Source: JAKAGZ01 sp963783855 (GTDB lineage Bacteria; Bacteroidota; Ignavibacteria; Ignavibacteriales; Ignavibacteriaceae). From it: a DNA stretch of 64,000 nucleotides. The DNA lies in contig CAWAPE010000001.1 of the NCBI GenBank assembly GCA_963783855.1, forward strand, positions 62,001 through 126,000, given 5' to 3'. The translations under genes were made by a program, and so were the position numbers. The notes below the pieces were generated by a model that saw only the letters and a list, made by a program, of their open reading frames with translations, did not search any database and was not told the origin of the DNA. Of this stretch, positions 35,726 to 44,816 are shown piece by piece. Every line of letters starts with the position of its first letter. The stretch's first letter is position 1.

Positions 35726-38700
35726 TTGAATAATAAAGTTTCCAGTTCGTATAAAATGGATGAGACCCGCCAGAATGAGCTCGATGATTTCTTCGGCAAC
35801 AGGATAAAAAAATTCCAGAGATTAATGCACTTCAAAATCCGGGAAATCCTCCTGGTATCAAGCATTTACGATAATTATTTATTCGAAGAAGACGGACGAT
35901 TATATGAACTTATCAGGCAGGAATATCAGAATTTAAATCTCAGCCACTCCCCAGAAATTACACACGTAACCAGCGGCAAAGAAGCGATAGAACTACTAAC
36001 AAATGAAGATAATTTTGATCTTATAATAACAACTCTCCACATTGAGGACATACACGTAATAAGATTTGCACAGATGGTTCGTGAAGCAGGAATCAATACT
36101 CCTATTATTTTACTTGCCTATGATAACAGGGAAAGGAAAGAACTTGTTACACATTACGACACTTCAATTTTCGAGCGGATATTTATATGGCAAGGTGATT
36201 ATCACCTTCTTATTGGAATTATAAAATATATGGAAGACCGGCTGAATGTTGAAAATGATACAAAAACCGCAGGCGTTCAGACAATTATACTGGTAGAAGA
36301 TAATGTAAAATTTTATTCCTCTTATCTCCCTCTTATTTATACTGAAATATTTAAGCAATCCCAGAGACTGATTTCAGAAGGAGTAAATTTAACTCACCGA
36401 TTTTTGAGAATGCGCGCACGTCCTAAAATTTTACTCTGCACTACTTATGAAGAAGCCTGGGATTATTTTGAAAAGTACGAAGAATATATTCTTGGTTTAA
36501 TTCTGGATATAAATTTTAAGCACAATGGCGAGAAAGATCCCGAAGCCGGAATAAAATTTGCCAGAGATGTAAAAGCCCGCCACAAAGATATTCCCATACT
36601 TCTGCAATCGAGTAATGCTGATTTTCTGGCGAAAGCTCATGAAGCCGGTGCTTCATTCCTTCTTAAAGGTTCGCCTACTTTGTTGCACGATCTGCGCGAC
36701 TTTATGATGAATAACTTTGGCTTTGGTGATTTTGTATTCCTAATGCCGGATGGCTCAGAGGTAGGAAGAGCAAGAAATTTGAAAGAAATGGTCGAACTTC
36801 TTCAAACTGTGCCCGAAGAAAGTATACTTTATCATGGTGAAGGAAATCATTTTTCAAAATGGCTGAAGGCAAGAACAGAATTCTGGCTTGCACACAAATT
36901 ACGCCCAAGAGAAGTTTCCGAATTTGAAACAATCGTAGAATTAAAGGCCCTTATTATTAGCTCAATTAAGGAGTATATAGACGCAAGGCAAAGAGGTGTA
37001 ATTACAGACTTTGACAAGGAAAATTTTGATCCGAACAATAGTTTTGCCCGGATTGGATGGGGTTCACTTGGAGGGAAAGCACGCGGACTGGGATTTATTA
37101 ATACTCTGATTATGAACTATCATATGCGGAATAAATTTAAGAATATTGAAATCTTTGTTCCCTCTGCAATTGTTATTTCAACTGATGTTTTTGATTATTT
37201 CATTGAAAAGAACGATCTTGAAAACTTTGCTCTTAATGAAGATGATGACCTTAAAATTACACAAAGATTTATTGAAGCTAAGGATTTTCCGCAAGACATA
37301 ACTAATAAGCTTTCAGATTTTCTGGACATAACGCAGGGACCTTTAGCGATAAGGTCTTCAAGTTTGCTGGAAGATTCACAGTTTCAGCCTTTTGCAGGTG
37401 TATATGAAACTTATATGATTCCAAACAGCAATCCGAAAAAGAATGTTAGATTAAAAGAATTACTTCAGTGTATTAAAAGTGTTTACTCTTCAACCTTCCA
37501 CAAAAAAGCCAAAGATTATATGAAGGCAACTTCATACAGGCTTGAAGAAGAAAAAATGGCCGTAATAATTCAGCGGCTGATAGGTTCAGAAAAGAACGGA
37601 AGATTTTATCCTGATTTTGCCGGTGTCGCTAAATCTTTTAACTTTTATCCCGTTCCTCCGCAAAAAGCCACCGATGGGATTTCACAGGTTGCTTTGGGCC
37701 TCGGAAAAACAGTTGTTGAAGGTGGAAATACTGTCAGATTCTGTCCGAAGTATCCCAAGCATTTATTACAATTCTTTTCTACCAAGGAAACTATTAAGAA
37801 TGCTCAGCAGGATTTTTTCGCACTTGATATAAAAGATCATCTTTTGCAAAAAATTAAAGATGTGGAAGACGTTCTTGTTAAAAAATATGATCTGCATAAA
37901 GCAGAAGAAGACAATACATTGTATTCTGTAGGCTCTACTTATTCCCCGGAAAATGAAGCAGTTTATGATGGGATCTCAAGAGATGGAATGCGGGTAGTAA
38001 CATTTGCCCCGATTTTGAAACACAATATTTTTCCCTTACCTGAAATTCTTGATATGCTTCTCGAAATAGGAACCTGGGGAATGGGAACTCCTGTAGAAAT
38101 TGAGTTTGCTGTAAACCTGGATGTGCCACGGGATAAACCCAAAGAATTTGCAATGTTGCAAATGAGACCGCTTGTAATTCATAGGGAAAGTGAAGAACTT
38201 AATATTGAAGAAGAAGCGCATGACAAAATTATCTGCCAGAGTACCCAGGTACTTGGCAATGGAGTCATTAACGATATTCACGATATTGTATTTGTTGATA
38301 TTAATAAATTTGAACGTTCAAAGAGTAAAGAAGTCGCTCAGGAAGTCAGCCAGATTAATTCAAAACTACTGAATGAAAAAAGACAATATATATTATTTGG
38401 TATGGGACGCTGGGGCTCGCTTGATCCATGGCTCGGAATTCCTGTAACCTGGGATCAAATTTCAGGAGCTATTACAATTGTTGAGGGCGGCTTTAAAGAT
38501 TTAAATGTAACCCCATCACAAGGTTCTCACTTTTTCCAGAATATTACTTCATTCAGAATCGGTTATTTCACTGTTAATACTTTTACTCAAAATGGATTCA
38601 TAAACTGGGACTGGCTCCTTGAGCAAAAACCAGCAAATGAAACAACTTATGTAAAACATTTGTATTTTAAAGAGTCGCTAACCGTAAAAATTAGCGGGCA

Positions 38701-38737
38701 TCAAAATAAGGGAATCATACTTAAACCCGGCATTTAA
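35726..38737 (+). CDS. Two receiver domains plus PEP-synthase-type ATP-grasp domain protein (copy 1)
   Basis: 1003 residues from TTG; an ATG ten codons later is an alternative. Residues about 38-170 are a pseudo-receiver: the acidic pair is missing and the phospho-acceptor position in DLIITTLHIED is T103. Residues 185-330 form a second receiver with ED191-192, D261 and K314 intact. From about 435 an ATP-grasp domain of the PEP synthase/PPDK N-terminal type follows: GSLGGKARGLGF, AIRSSSLLEDS with FAGVYETY, GVAKSFNF, and IEFAV with LQMRPLVI. The last 120 residues carry MGRWGSLDPWLGIPV and SQGSHFFQN. No recognisable swivelling phosphohistidine motif or PEP/pyruvate barrel. Function not established; adjacency to gdhA suggests control of nitrogen or carbon metabolism. 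Confidence 0.85.
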   Translation: MNNKVSSSYKMDETRQNELDDFFGNRIKKFQRLMHFKIREILLVSSIYDNYLFEEDGRLYELIRQEYQNLNLSHSPEITHVTSGKEAIELLTNEDNFDLIITTLHIEDIHVIRFAQMVREAGINTPIILLAYDNRERKELVTHYDTSIFERIFIWQGDYHLLIGIIKYMEDRLNVENDTKTAGVQTIILVEDNVKFYSSYLPLIYTEIFKQSQRLISEGVNLTHRFLRMRARPKILLCTTYEEAWDYFEKYEEYILGLILDINFKHNGEKDPEAGIKFARDVKARHKDIPILLQSSNADFLAKAHEAGASFLLKGSPTLLHDLRDFMMNNFGFGDFVFLMPDGSEVGRARNLKEMVELLQTVPEESILYHGEGNHFSKWLKARTEFWLAHKLRPREVSEFETIVELKALIISSIKEYIDARQRGVITDFDKENFDPNNSFARIGWGSLGGKARGLGFINTLIMNYHMRNKFKNIEIFVPSAIVISTDVFDYFIEKNDLENFALNEDDDLKITQRFIEAKDFPQDITNKLSDFLDITQGPLAIRSSSLLEDSQFQPFAGVYETYMIPNSNPKKNVRLKELLQCIKSVYSSTFHKKAKDYMKATSYRLEEEKMAVIIQRLIGSEKNGRFYPDFAGVAKSFNFYPVPPQKATDGISQVALGLGKTVVEGGNTVRFCPKYPKHLLQFFSTKETIKNAQQDFFALDIKDHLLQKIKDVEDVLVKKYDLHKAEEDNTLYSVGSTYSPENEAVYDGISRDGMRVVTFAPILKHNIFPLPEILDMLLEIGTWGMGTPVEIEFAVNLDVPRDKPKEFAMLQMRPLVIHRESEELNIEEEAHDKIICQSTQVLGNGVINDIHDIVFVDINKFERSKSKEVAQEVSQINSKLLNEKRQYILFGMGRWGSLDPWLGIPVTWDQISGAITIVEGGFKDLNVTPSQGSHFFQNITSFRIGYFTVNTFTQNGFINWDWLLEQKPANETTYVKHLYFKESLTVKISGHQNKGIILKPGI

Positions 38738-38850
38738 TCTTACAAATTTAGGGGAGAATTTTTACTACAGACAAGCGTAAAACATTCTTGCTCATCCTGC
38801 GCTTAATTCTACATACCACATACAATACATATAAACTCAAGGAGGCAGTC

Positions 38851-40212
38851 ATGTCGAGCTACGTTTCTGATTTGTTAGCCGAAGTGAAAGCTAAGAACCC
38901 TGCTGAACCTGAATTCCATCAGGCAGTAGAAGAGGTTGCTGAATCTCTATCTCTTGTGTTCGAAAAGCATCCTGAGTACCGCGCAGCAAAAGTTCTGGAG
39001 CGCATTATTGAACCGGAAAGAGTGATCACTTTCCGCGTGCCATGGGTTGATGAACAGGGAGAAGTAAACATCAATCGCGGATTCAGAATAGAAATGAACA
39101 GTGCAATAGGGCCTTATAAAGGCGGCTTACGTTTTCACCCATCTGTAAATCTTGGAATATTAAAATTCCTCGCATTTGAACAAGTATTTAAAAACAGTCT
39201 TACAACTTTGCCAATGGGCGGCGGAAAAGGTGGATCGGATTTTGACCCTAAGGGCAAAAGTGATCTGAAAATAATGCGTTTCTGCCAGGCATTTATGGGT
39301 GAACTCTTCAGACATATTGGTCCTAATACTGATGTGCCTGCGGGTGATATAGGAGTTGGTGGAAGAGAAATCGGATATTTATTCGGGCAGTATAAAAAAC
39401 TCAGAAACGAATTTACAGGCGTATTGACCGGTAAAGGATTAAACTGGGGAGGCTCTCTGATCAGACCAGAAGCTACAGGATATGGAGCTGTTTATTTTGC
39501 TGCAGAAATGCTCGGTACAAAAAATGAAACTCTTGAAGGAAAAGTGTGCCTCGTTTCAGGAAGCGGAAATGTTGCACAATATACAGTCGAAAAGATACTG
39601 AGTCTCGGTGGGAAAGTTGTTACTTTATCTGATTCTAATGGATATATCTATGATGAAGAGGGAATCAATACAGAGAAACTCCACTTCGTTATGGAATTAA
39701 AAAATGTTCGCCGCGGAAGAATGAAAGAATATGTTGCAAAATATAAAAATGCAGTTTATACAGAAATAAATCCAAAAGATGATTTCAATCAACTCTGGAA
39801 TCATAAAGCGCAATGCGCATTCCCGAGTGCAACACAAAATGAAATAAACGGAAAAGATGCACAAAACTTATTAAAGAATGGCGTGTATGTTGTAAGTGAA
39901 GGCGCCAATATGCCTACAACTATAGACGGAGTAAAATTATTCCTTGATAAGAAAATTCTTTACGGTCCGGGAAAAGCTGCAAATGCAGGTGGCGTCGCTG
40001 TATCAGGTCTGGAAATGACACAAAACAGCATGCGTTTGCCATGGACAAGAGAAGAAGTTGATGAAAGACTAAGAATGATAATGAAAGATATTCATACAAC
40101 CTGTATGACTATGGCTGATAGATTCGGCACACCGGGCAACTACGTTAACGGTGCCAACATTGGCGGATTCCTGAAAGTTGCCGATGCAATGATGGATCAG
40201 GGTGTTGTTTAG
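38851..40212 (+). CDS. gdhA: Glutamate dehydrogenase, E. coli GdhA-like (copy 2)
   Basis: 453 residues from the ATG at 38851, which has a perfect AAGGAGG ribosome binding site; the reading frame is open 21 codons further upstream but without support. It matches copy 1 in the great majority of positions: SAIGPYKGGLRFHPSV, LPMGGGKGGSDFDPKGK, DVPAGDIGVGGREIGY, GLNWGGSLIRPEATGYG. It differs mainly in the second half, where it has about seven extra residues (EINPKDDFNQLWNHKAQ). Glutamate/2-oxoglutarate interconversion. It lies between the two REC-ATP-grasp genes, as the start of the second copy of the module. Confidence 0.95.
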   Translation: MSSYVSDLLAEVKAKNPAEPEFHQAVEEVAESLSLVFEKHPEYRAAKVLERIIEPERVITFRVPWVDEQGEVNINRGFRIEMNSAIGPYKGGLRFHPSVNLGILKFLAFEQVFKNSLTTLPMGGGKGGSDFDPKGKSDLKIMRFCQAFMGELFRHIGPNTDVPAGDIGVGGREIGYLFGQYKKLRNEFTGVLTGKGLNWGGSLIRPEATGYGAVYFAAEMLGTKNETLEGKVCLVSGSGNVAQYTVEKILSLGGKVVTLSDSNGYIYDEEGINTEKLHFVMELKNVRRGRMKEYVAKYKNAVYTEINPKDDFNQLWNHKAQCAFPSATQNEINGKDAQNLLKNGVYVVSEGANMPTTIDGVKLFLDKKILYGPGKAANAGGVAVSGLEMTQNSMRLPWTREEVDERLRMIMKDIHTTCMTMADRFGTPGNYVNGANIGGFLKVADAMMDQGVV

Positions 40213-40234
40213 ATTTATTTATTAAATTAATTAT

Positions 40235-40274
40235 GCTGGGACTGCACAGCTGTTTTATACGTGTAGTTCCCGGC
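40235..40274 (+). promoter_or_regulatory. RNA hairpin between gdhA2 and the second REC-ATP-grasp gene
   Basis: GCTGGGACTGCAC can pair with GTGTAGTTCCCGGC over its whole length with two G-U pairs and one bulge, around a 14-base loop. No T-tract follows, so it is not a standard terminator; it may be a processing or stability element. Confidence 0.5.
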
Positions 40275-40306
40275 TGAATTTAATTCATAATTTTCTGCAG
40301 GATAAA

Positions 40307-43300
40307 ATGCCCGATCAAGATGAGTCCATAAAAACAAATTTTGACGATTACTGGGTCGAACACGGTTACGGTACCAGGTTCCAGGGTTTCCAGAACCTAA
40401 TGCGTCTGCGCGTCCGTGATATACTCCTCGTATCAAGCCTTTACGATCTTTACCTTTTTGAAGAAGACGGGCGGCTCTATGAACTTATCAGGAATGAATA
40501 CCAGGGACTAAATCTCAGTCACTCTCCCGAACTTACAAGAGTTTCCAGCGGGAAAGATGCGATTGCACTTGCCAAAGAAGAAAAAAGATTCGACCTGATA
40601 ATTACAACACTTCACATCGAAGACATGCATCCGATAAATTTTGCTACGATGGTAAAAGAATCAGGATTAAATATTCCTGTAGTTTTACTTGCCCATGATA
40701 ATAAAGAATTTAAATATTTGTTACTTAAACCTGAAATTGCCGCGTTCGATAAAATATTTATCTGGCAGGGCGATTTCAGAATCATTATAGCAATAGTTAA
40801 ATATCTCGAAGACAAAATGAACATCGATCACGATAGCAGGATCGTCGGTGTTCAAAACATAATTTTTATTGAAGACAACGTAAAATATTATTCTTCTTTC
40901 CTTCCTGTAATTTATACAGAGATTTTAAACCAATCACAGAGATTAATTTCCGAGGGAATAAATCTAACACACCGATTTTTAAGAATGAGGGCCAGGCCCA
41001 AAATATTGCTTTGTACAAACTATGAAGAAGCCTGGGATTATTATCAAAAGTACAAAGACCTTGTACTTGGTGTAATTTCTGATGTAGATTTCCCAAAAGA
41101 TGGTGAACAAAATCCAACAGCGGGATTAGAGATTGCAAAAGAAATTAAAAAGGAACATCCTGATATTCCCGTCTTGCTTGCTTCAAATAATTCCGAATAT
41201 TCTGACACAGCAAAAGAAATAGGAGCATCTTTCGTATTAAAAGATTCAAGTCTTTTATTTAACGACCTTCGCCAATTTATGGTTCAGAATTTTAGTTTTG
41301 GTGATTTTATTTTTAGAACACCGGAAGGTGTTGAAGTTGGTCGTGCTCATGATCTTAAAACTCTTGAAGAACAATTAAAGGTTGTTCCTGAAAATAGCCT
41401 TAATTATCATGGTGAAAAAAATCACTTTTCAAACTGGCTGAAAGCAAGAACAGAGTTCTGGCTGGCACATCAATTAAGACCTCGTAAAGTTTCTGATTAC
41501 AATACAGTTGAAGATCTCAGACAGGATCTAATCAATTCACTTCATAATTACAGAAATCTCAGACAAAGAGGGATAATTGCAGATTTTCTTAAAGAATCTT
41601 TCGATCCTAACAGCAGCTTTGCACGTATCGGCGGAGGATCACTTGGAGGGAAAGCACGCGGACTTGGTTTCGTAAATACACTTATTAATAATTATAATGT
41701 CCGTGACCAATTTAAAGGTGTACAAATATCAGTCCCATCTGCGGTAGTGCTGGGCACTAACGTTTTCGATCAGTTCCTTGAGGAAAACAATCTCAGAAAA
41801 TTTGCTTTAAGTTGCAATGATGATGAAGAAATTACCCGCCGCTTTTTAGAAGCAGAGAGGTTTCCCGAAGATATTCTTGGCGAGCTTGCTGCATTCCTGG
41901 ATATTATTCACTCCCCTCTCGCAGTTCGATCATCCAGTCTGCTCGAAGATTCGCAGTATCACCCATTTGCCGGTGTTTATGAAACATATATGATCCCGAA
42001 TAATCATCCCAATCCGCTTATTAAATTAAATGATCTTCTTAATACGATTAAAAGAGTTTACGCTTCCACCTTTTATCAGGGATCTAAGAATTATATAAAA
42101 GTTACAAACTACCGCCTCGAAGAAGAAAAGATGGCAGTAATAATTCAAAAGATGATCGGGGCAAAACACGATCATAAATTTTATCCCGAATTTTCGGGTG
42201 TGGCAAAGTCCTTTAATTTTTACCCGATGGCACCACAAAAACCCACAGATGGAATTGTTTCAGTTGCTCTCGGTCTTGGCAAAACTGTAGTTGATGGTGG
42301 AAACACTGTAAGATTTTGTCCGAAATATCCCACGGATTTAATTCAGTTCTATTCAACAACAGAATCACTCGACAGCAGTCAAAAAGATTTTTACGCATTA
42401 AATCTGGAAGGAAATTCAAACTTTGGCTTTGTTACATACGATATGCTCACAGAAAAATTTGGTTTGAATGTTGCCGAAAAAGAAGGAACATTAAATTTAA
42501 TTGGAGCAACATACTCGCCTGAAAATGATTCAATTTCGGATGGCATATCCCGACCGGGAATCAGAATTGTAACATTCGGACCAATTCTAAAACATAAACT
42601 TTTCCCGCTGCCAGGAATTATTGAACTTCTTCTTGATATGGGAACCTGGGGAATGGGGACCCCTATTGAAATCGAGTTTGCCGTGAATATGTCAGTAAAA
42701 AAAGATGAACCAATTCAATTTGGTTTACTGCAAATGAGGCCGCTGGTAATTAACCGTGAACACGAGGAAATTACAATAGATAAATTTGAGCCTGAAAAAT
42801 TATTATGCTACAGTGAACAGGTTCTGGGTGATGGTATTATGAATAATATTTACGACATCATATATGTTGATTATCATTTATATGACAGAGCGAAGAGCAG
42901 AGATGTTGCAAAGGAAGTAAGTATGTTTAACAGCCAGTTGATGGATGAGGACAGGCCTTATTTATTGATAGGTGTCGGAAGATGGGGCTCGCTGGATCCG
43001 TGGCTGGGAATTCCGGTAACCTGGGAACAAATTGCCGGCGCCCACACAATCATTGAATCTGGATTTAAAGACTTTGCGGTTGAGCCTTCACAAGGTTCGC
43101 ATTTCTTTCAGAATTTAACTTCATTTATGATAGGTTATTTTCACGTAAACAGTCATAAAAACCAGGGGCTGGTTAACTGGGATTGGTTATTAAAACAGAA
43201 GCCGGTTGAATCAAAAGTATTTACTAAACATCTTCGTTTTAAATCACCAATAGTAATTAAAATGAGCGGCTATCAGAATAAAGGGGTTATTTATAAACCG

Positions 43301-43309
43301 GAGGAATAA
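40307..43309 (+). CDS. Two receiver domains plus PEP-synthase-type ATP-grasp domain protein (copy 2)
   Basis: 1000 residues, colinear with copy 1 from end to end. The first receiver again lacks the acceptor aspartate (DLIITTLHIED). The second retains IEDN, the acceptor aspartate in ISDVDF and the lysine in FVLKDS. The ATP-grasp block shows GSLGGKARGLGF, AVRSSSLLEDS, GVAKSFNF, GLGKTVVDGG and QMRPLVI; the C-terminus keeps VGRWGSLDPWLGIPV and SQGSHFFQN. Ribosome binding site AGGA is 5 bases before ATG. Conservation of the same degenerate and intact residues in both copies indicates that the architecture is functional. Its product probably senses ATP/phosphorylation state. Confidence 0.85.
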   Translation: MPDQDESIKTNFDDYWVEHGYGTRFQGFQNLMRLRVRDILLVSSLYDLYLFEEDGRLYELIRNEYQGLNLSHSPELTRVSSGKDAIALAKEEKRFDLIITTLHIEDMHPINFATMVKESGLNIPVVLLAHDNKEFKYLLLKPEIAAFDKIFIWQGDFRIIIAIVKYLEDKMNIDHDSRIVGVQNIIFIEDNVKYYSSFLPVIYTEILNQSQRLISEGINLTHRFLRMRARPKILLCTNYEEAWDYYQKYKDLVLGVISDVDFPKDGEQNPTAGLEIAKEIKKEHPDIPVLLASNNSEYSDTAKEIGASFVLKDSSLLFNDLRQFMVQNFSFGDFIFRTPEGVEVGRAHDLKTLEEQLKVVPENSLNYHGEKNHFSNWLKARTEFWLAHQLRPRKVSDYNTVEDLRQDLINSLHNYRNLRQRGIIADFLKESFDPNSSFARIGGGSLGGKARGLGFVNTLINNYNVRDQFKGVQISVPSAVVLGTNVFDQFLEENNLRKFALSCNDDEEITRRFLEAERFPEDILGELAAFLDIIHSPLAVRSSSLLEDSQYHPFAGVYETYMIPNNHPNPLIKLNDLLNTIKRVYASTFYQGSKNYIKVTNYRLEEEKMAVIIQKMIGAKHDHKFYPEFSGVAKSFNFYPMAPQKPTDGIVSVALGLGKTVVDGGNTVRFCPKYPTDLIQFYSTTESLDSSQKDFYALNLEGNSNFGFVTYDMLTEKFGLNVAEKEGTLNLIGATYSPENDSISDGISRPGIRIVTFGPILKHKLFPLPGIIELLLDMGTWGMGTPIEIEFAVNMSVKKDEPIQFGLLQMRPLVINREHEEITIDKFEPEKLLCYSEQVLGDGIMNNIYDIIYVDYHLYDRAKSRDVAKEVSMFNSQLMDEDRPYLLIGVGRWGSLDPWLGIPVTWEQIAGAHTIIESGFKDFAVEPSQGSHFFQNLTSFMIGYFHVNSHKNQGLVNWDWLLKQKPVESKVFTKHLRFKSPIVIKMSGYQNKGVIYKPEE

Positions 43310-43310
43310 T

Positions 43311-43520
43311 TTGGAAACGGGTAAATCCACGGAGCAATCTGATTCATTAGAATTTTGTCCACATTGCGGGCACAGGTTAAGTCCCTGGCAACAGGTATTA
43401 TTGCGGGTAGATCGTGCATTAACCTGTAAGAATTGCTGGTACAGGATAATTCTTGATGTTCCCGGTAAAGACGAAAATGAGAGCGACACTTCTAAAGAAA
43501 AAATTAAGCCTAAAGGATAA
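43311..43520 (+). CDS. Small zinc-ribbon protein
   Basis: 69 residues. Two cysteine pairs, CPHC (16-19) and CKNC (39-42), form a treble-clef/rubredoxin-like zinc ribbon, followed by a charged tail. Start is TTG one base after the upstream stop, with a strong GGAGGAA ribosome binding site inside the end of the preceding gene, so it is translationally coupled to the REC-ATP-grasp gene. Only 4 bases separate its stop from the third GDH start. It may be an adaptor or nucleic-acid-binding factor of this cluster; no function is known. Confidence 0.75.
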   Translation: METGKSTEQSDSLEFCPHCGHRLSPWQQVLLRVDRALTCKNCWYRIILDVPGKDENESDTSKEKIKPKG

Positions 43521-43524
43521 GAAA

Positions 43525-44772
43525 ATGGAATCATACAATTCATTCAGTGTAGCCAGGCAGCAAATACTCGAAGCAGCAAAAATTTTAAATCTTGATGATT
43601 CAACAACTGAATTACTCAGCCAGCCACAAAGAGAATTTAATTTTACTCTTCACGTCAGGATGGATGACGGAAAGGTTAAGATTTTCCAGGGTTACAGAAT
43701 CCAATATAATTTTGCACGCGGTCCTTCAAAAGGTGGAATCAGATTTCATCCCGATGAAACAGTTGATACAATAAGAGCTCTCGGGTGTTGGATGACGTGG
43801 AAAACTGCAGTAGTCGATCTCCCTCTCGGCGGTGGTAAAGGCGGAGTTTGTTGTGATCCTAAAAATATGTCAACCCGTGAGCTTGAAAAATTATCACGTG
43901 AATATATCCGTGCAATTGCGCCTTTGATTGGTGCAAAGAAAGATATTCCAGCGCCGGATGTTTACACAAATCCCCAAACAATGTCCTGGATGATGGATGA
44001 ATTTGAAACCATAAAGAACAGGCATGAACCCGGAGTTCTAACTGATAAGCCTCAACAGATCGGCGGAACCGAAGGAAGACGTGATGCAACAGCGCGCGGA
44101 GGTGTTTATACAGTTCGCGAAGCTTGTAATTCATTTGGATATGATCCGACAAAAACATTTGCAATACAAGGATTTGGGAATGCAGGTCAGAGAGCAGCTC
44201 TTCTTCATCATGAAATTCTGGGAGGAGGAAAGCTCGTTGCAGTTAGTGACTCAAGAGGAGCAATTTATAATCCCGATGGTTTTAATTCTACTGAGCTGGT
44301 TTCCCATAAATTGAAAACTGGCTCCGTACTTGGGTTCCCGGGTGCAAAAGAAATTGCGCACGAACAATTACTTGAACTTGATGTTGAAATACTTTACCCG
44401 GCAGCACTTGAGAATGCAATCACTTCTCAAAATGCTCCGAATATTAAAGCCAAAGTAATTTGTGAACTTGCTAACGGTCCTACAACTCCTGAAGCTGATA
44501 TTATTCTAAATAAAAAAGGCATCCACGTTATTCCCGATATTCTTGCAAGTGCAGGCGGAGTTACAGTTTCCTACTTTGAAATGGTGCAGGATAATTACTC
44601 ATATTTCTGGGATGAACCATTGGTCCATAAAAGATTGGATGAAAAACTCACGCGTGCTTACCATACCGTTATGGAAGCAGTAAAGGAAAAGAAAGTTCAC
44701 CCGCGATTAGGCGCAATGGTTGTTGGAGTTGCAAGAGTAGCAGAGGCGTGTAAATTAAGAGGATGGGTGTAA
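43525..44772 (+). CDS. Glutamate dehydrogenase, archaeal/Thermotoga-like subfamily (copy 3)
   Basis: 415 residues from ATG 43525 with an AAAGGA ribosome binding site. The family core is RGPSKGGIRFHPDE, LPLGGGKGGVCCDP (catalytic K105), DIPAPDVYTNPQTMSWMMDE, and IQGFGNAGQRAA for the nucleotide. The CDPKNMSTRELEKLSREYIR stretch and shorter length separate it from the E. coli GdhA type; it resembles the ~415-residue GDHs of thermophiles. Likely oxidative, NAD(P)-dependent glutamate deamination. In operon with the zinc-ribbon gene. Confidence 0.93.
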   Translation: MESYNSFSVARQQILEAAKILNLDDSTTELLSQPQREFNFTLHVRMDDGKVKIFQGYRIQYNFARGPSKGGIRFHPDETVDTIRALGCWMTWKTAVVDLPLGGGKGGVCCDPKNMSTRELEKLSREYIRAIAPLIGAKKDIPAPDVYTNPQTMSWMMDEFETIKNRHEPGVLTDKPQQIGGTEGRRDATARGGVYTVREACNSFGYDPTKTFAIQGFGNAGQRAALLHHEILGGGKLVAVSDSRGAIYNPDGFNSTELVSHKLKTGSVLGFPGAKEIAHEQLLELDVEILYPAALENAITSQNAPNIKAKVICELANGPTTPEADIILNKKGIHVIPDILASAGGVTVSYFEMVQDNYSYFWDEPLVHKRLDEKLTRAYHTVMEAVKEKKVHPRLGAMVVGVARVAEACKLRGWV

Positions 44773-44799
44773 AGACCCGGAATTTTAATCCAGGTCTTT
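44771..44799. terminator. Terminator between convergent GDH genes 3 and 4
   Basis: Arms AAAGACC and GGTCTTT, extended inward by a mismatched GG/CC pairing, overlapping the GDH3 stop codon and followed by ATTAAAC. Serves the plus-strand operon and may also act on the minus strand. Confidence 0.7.
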
Positions 44800-44816
44800 A
44801 TTAAACAAATTAATTT

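Noticed and set aside
38740..38850. AAGCG...CGCTT hairpin between the first REC-ATP-grasp gene and gdhA2
   Set aside because: Five-base stem with a 22-base loop; too weak to claim.
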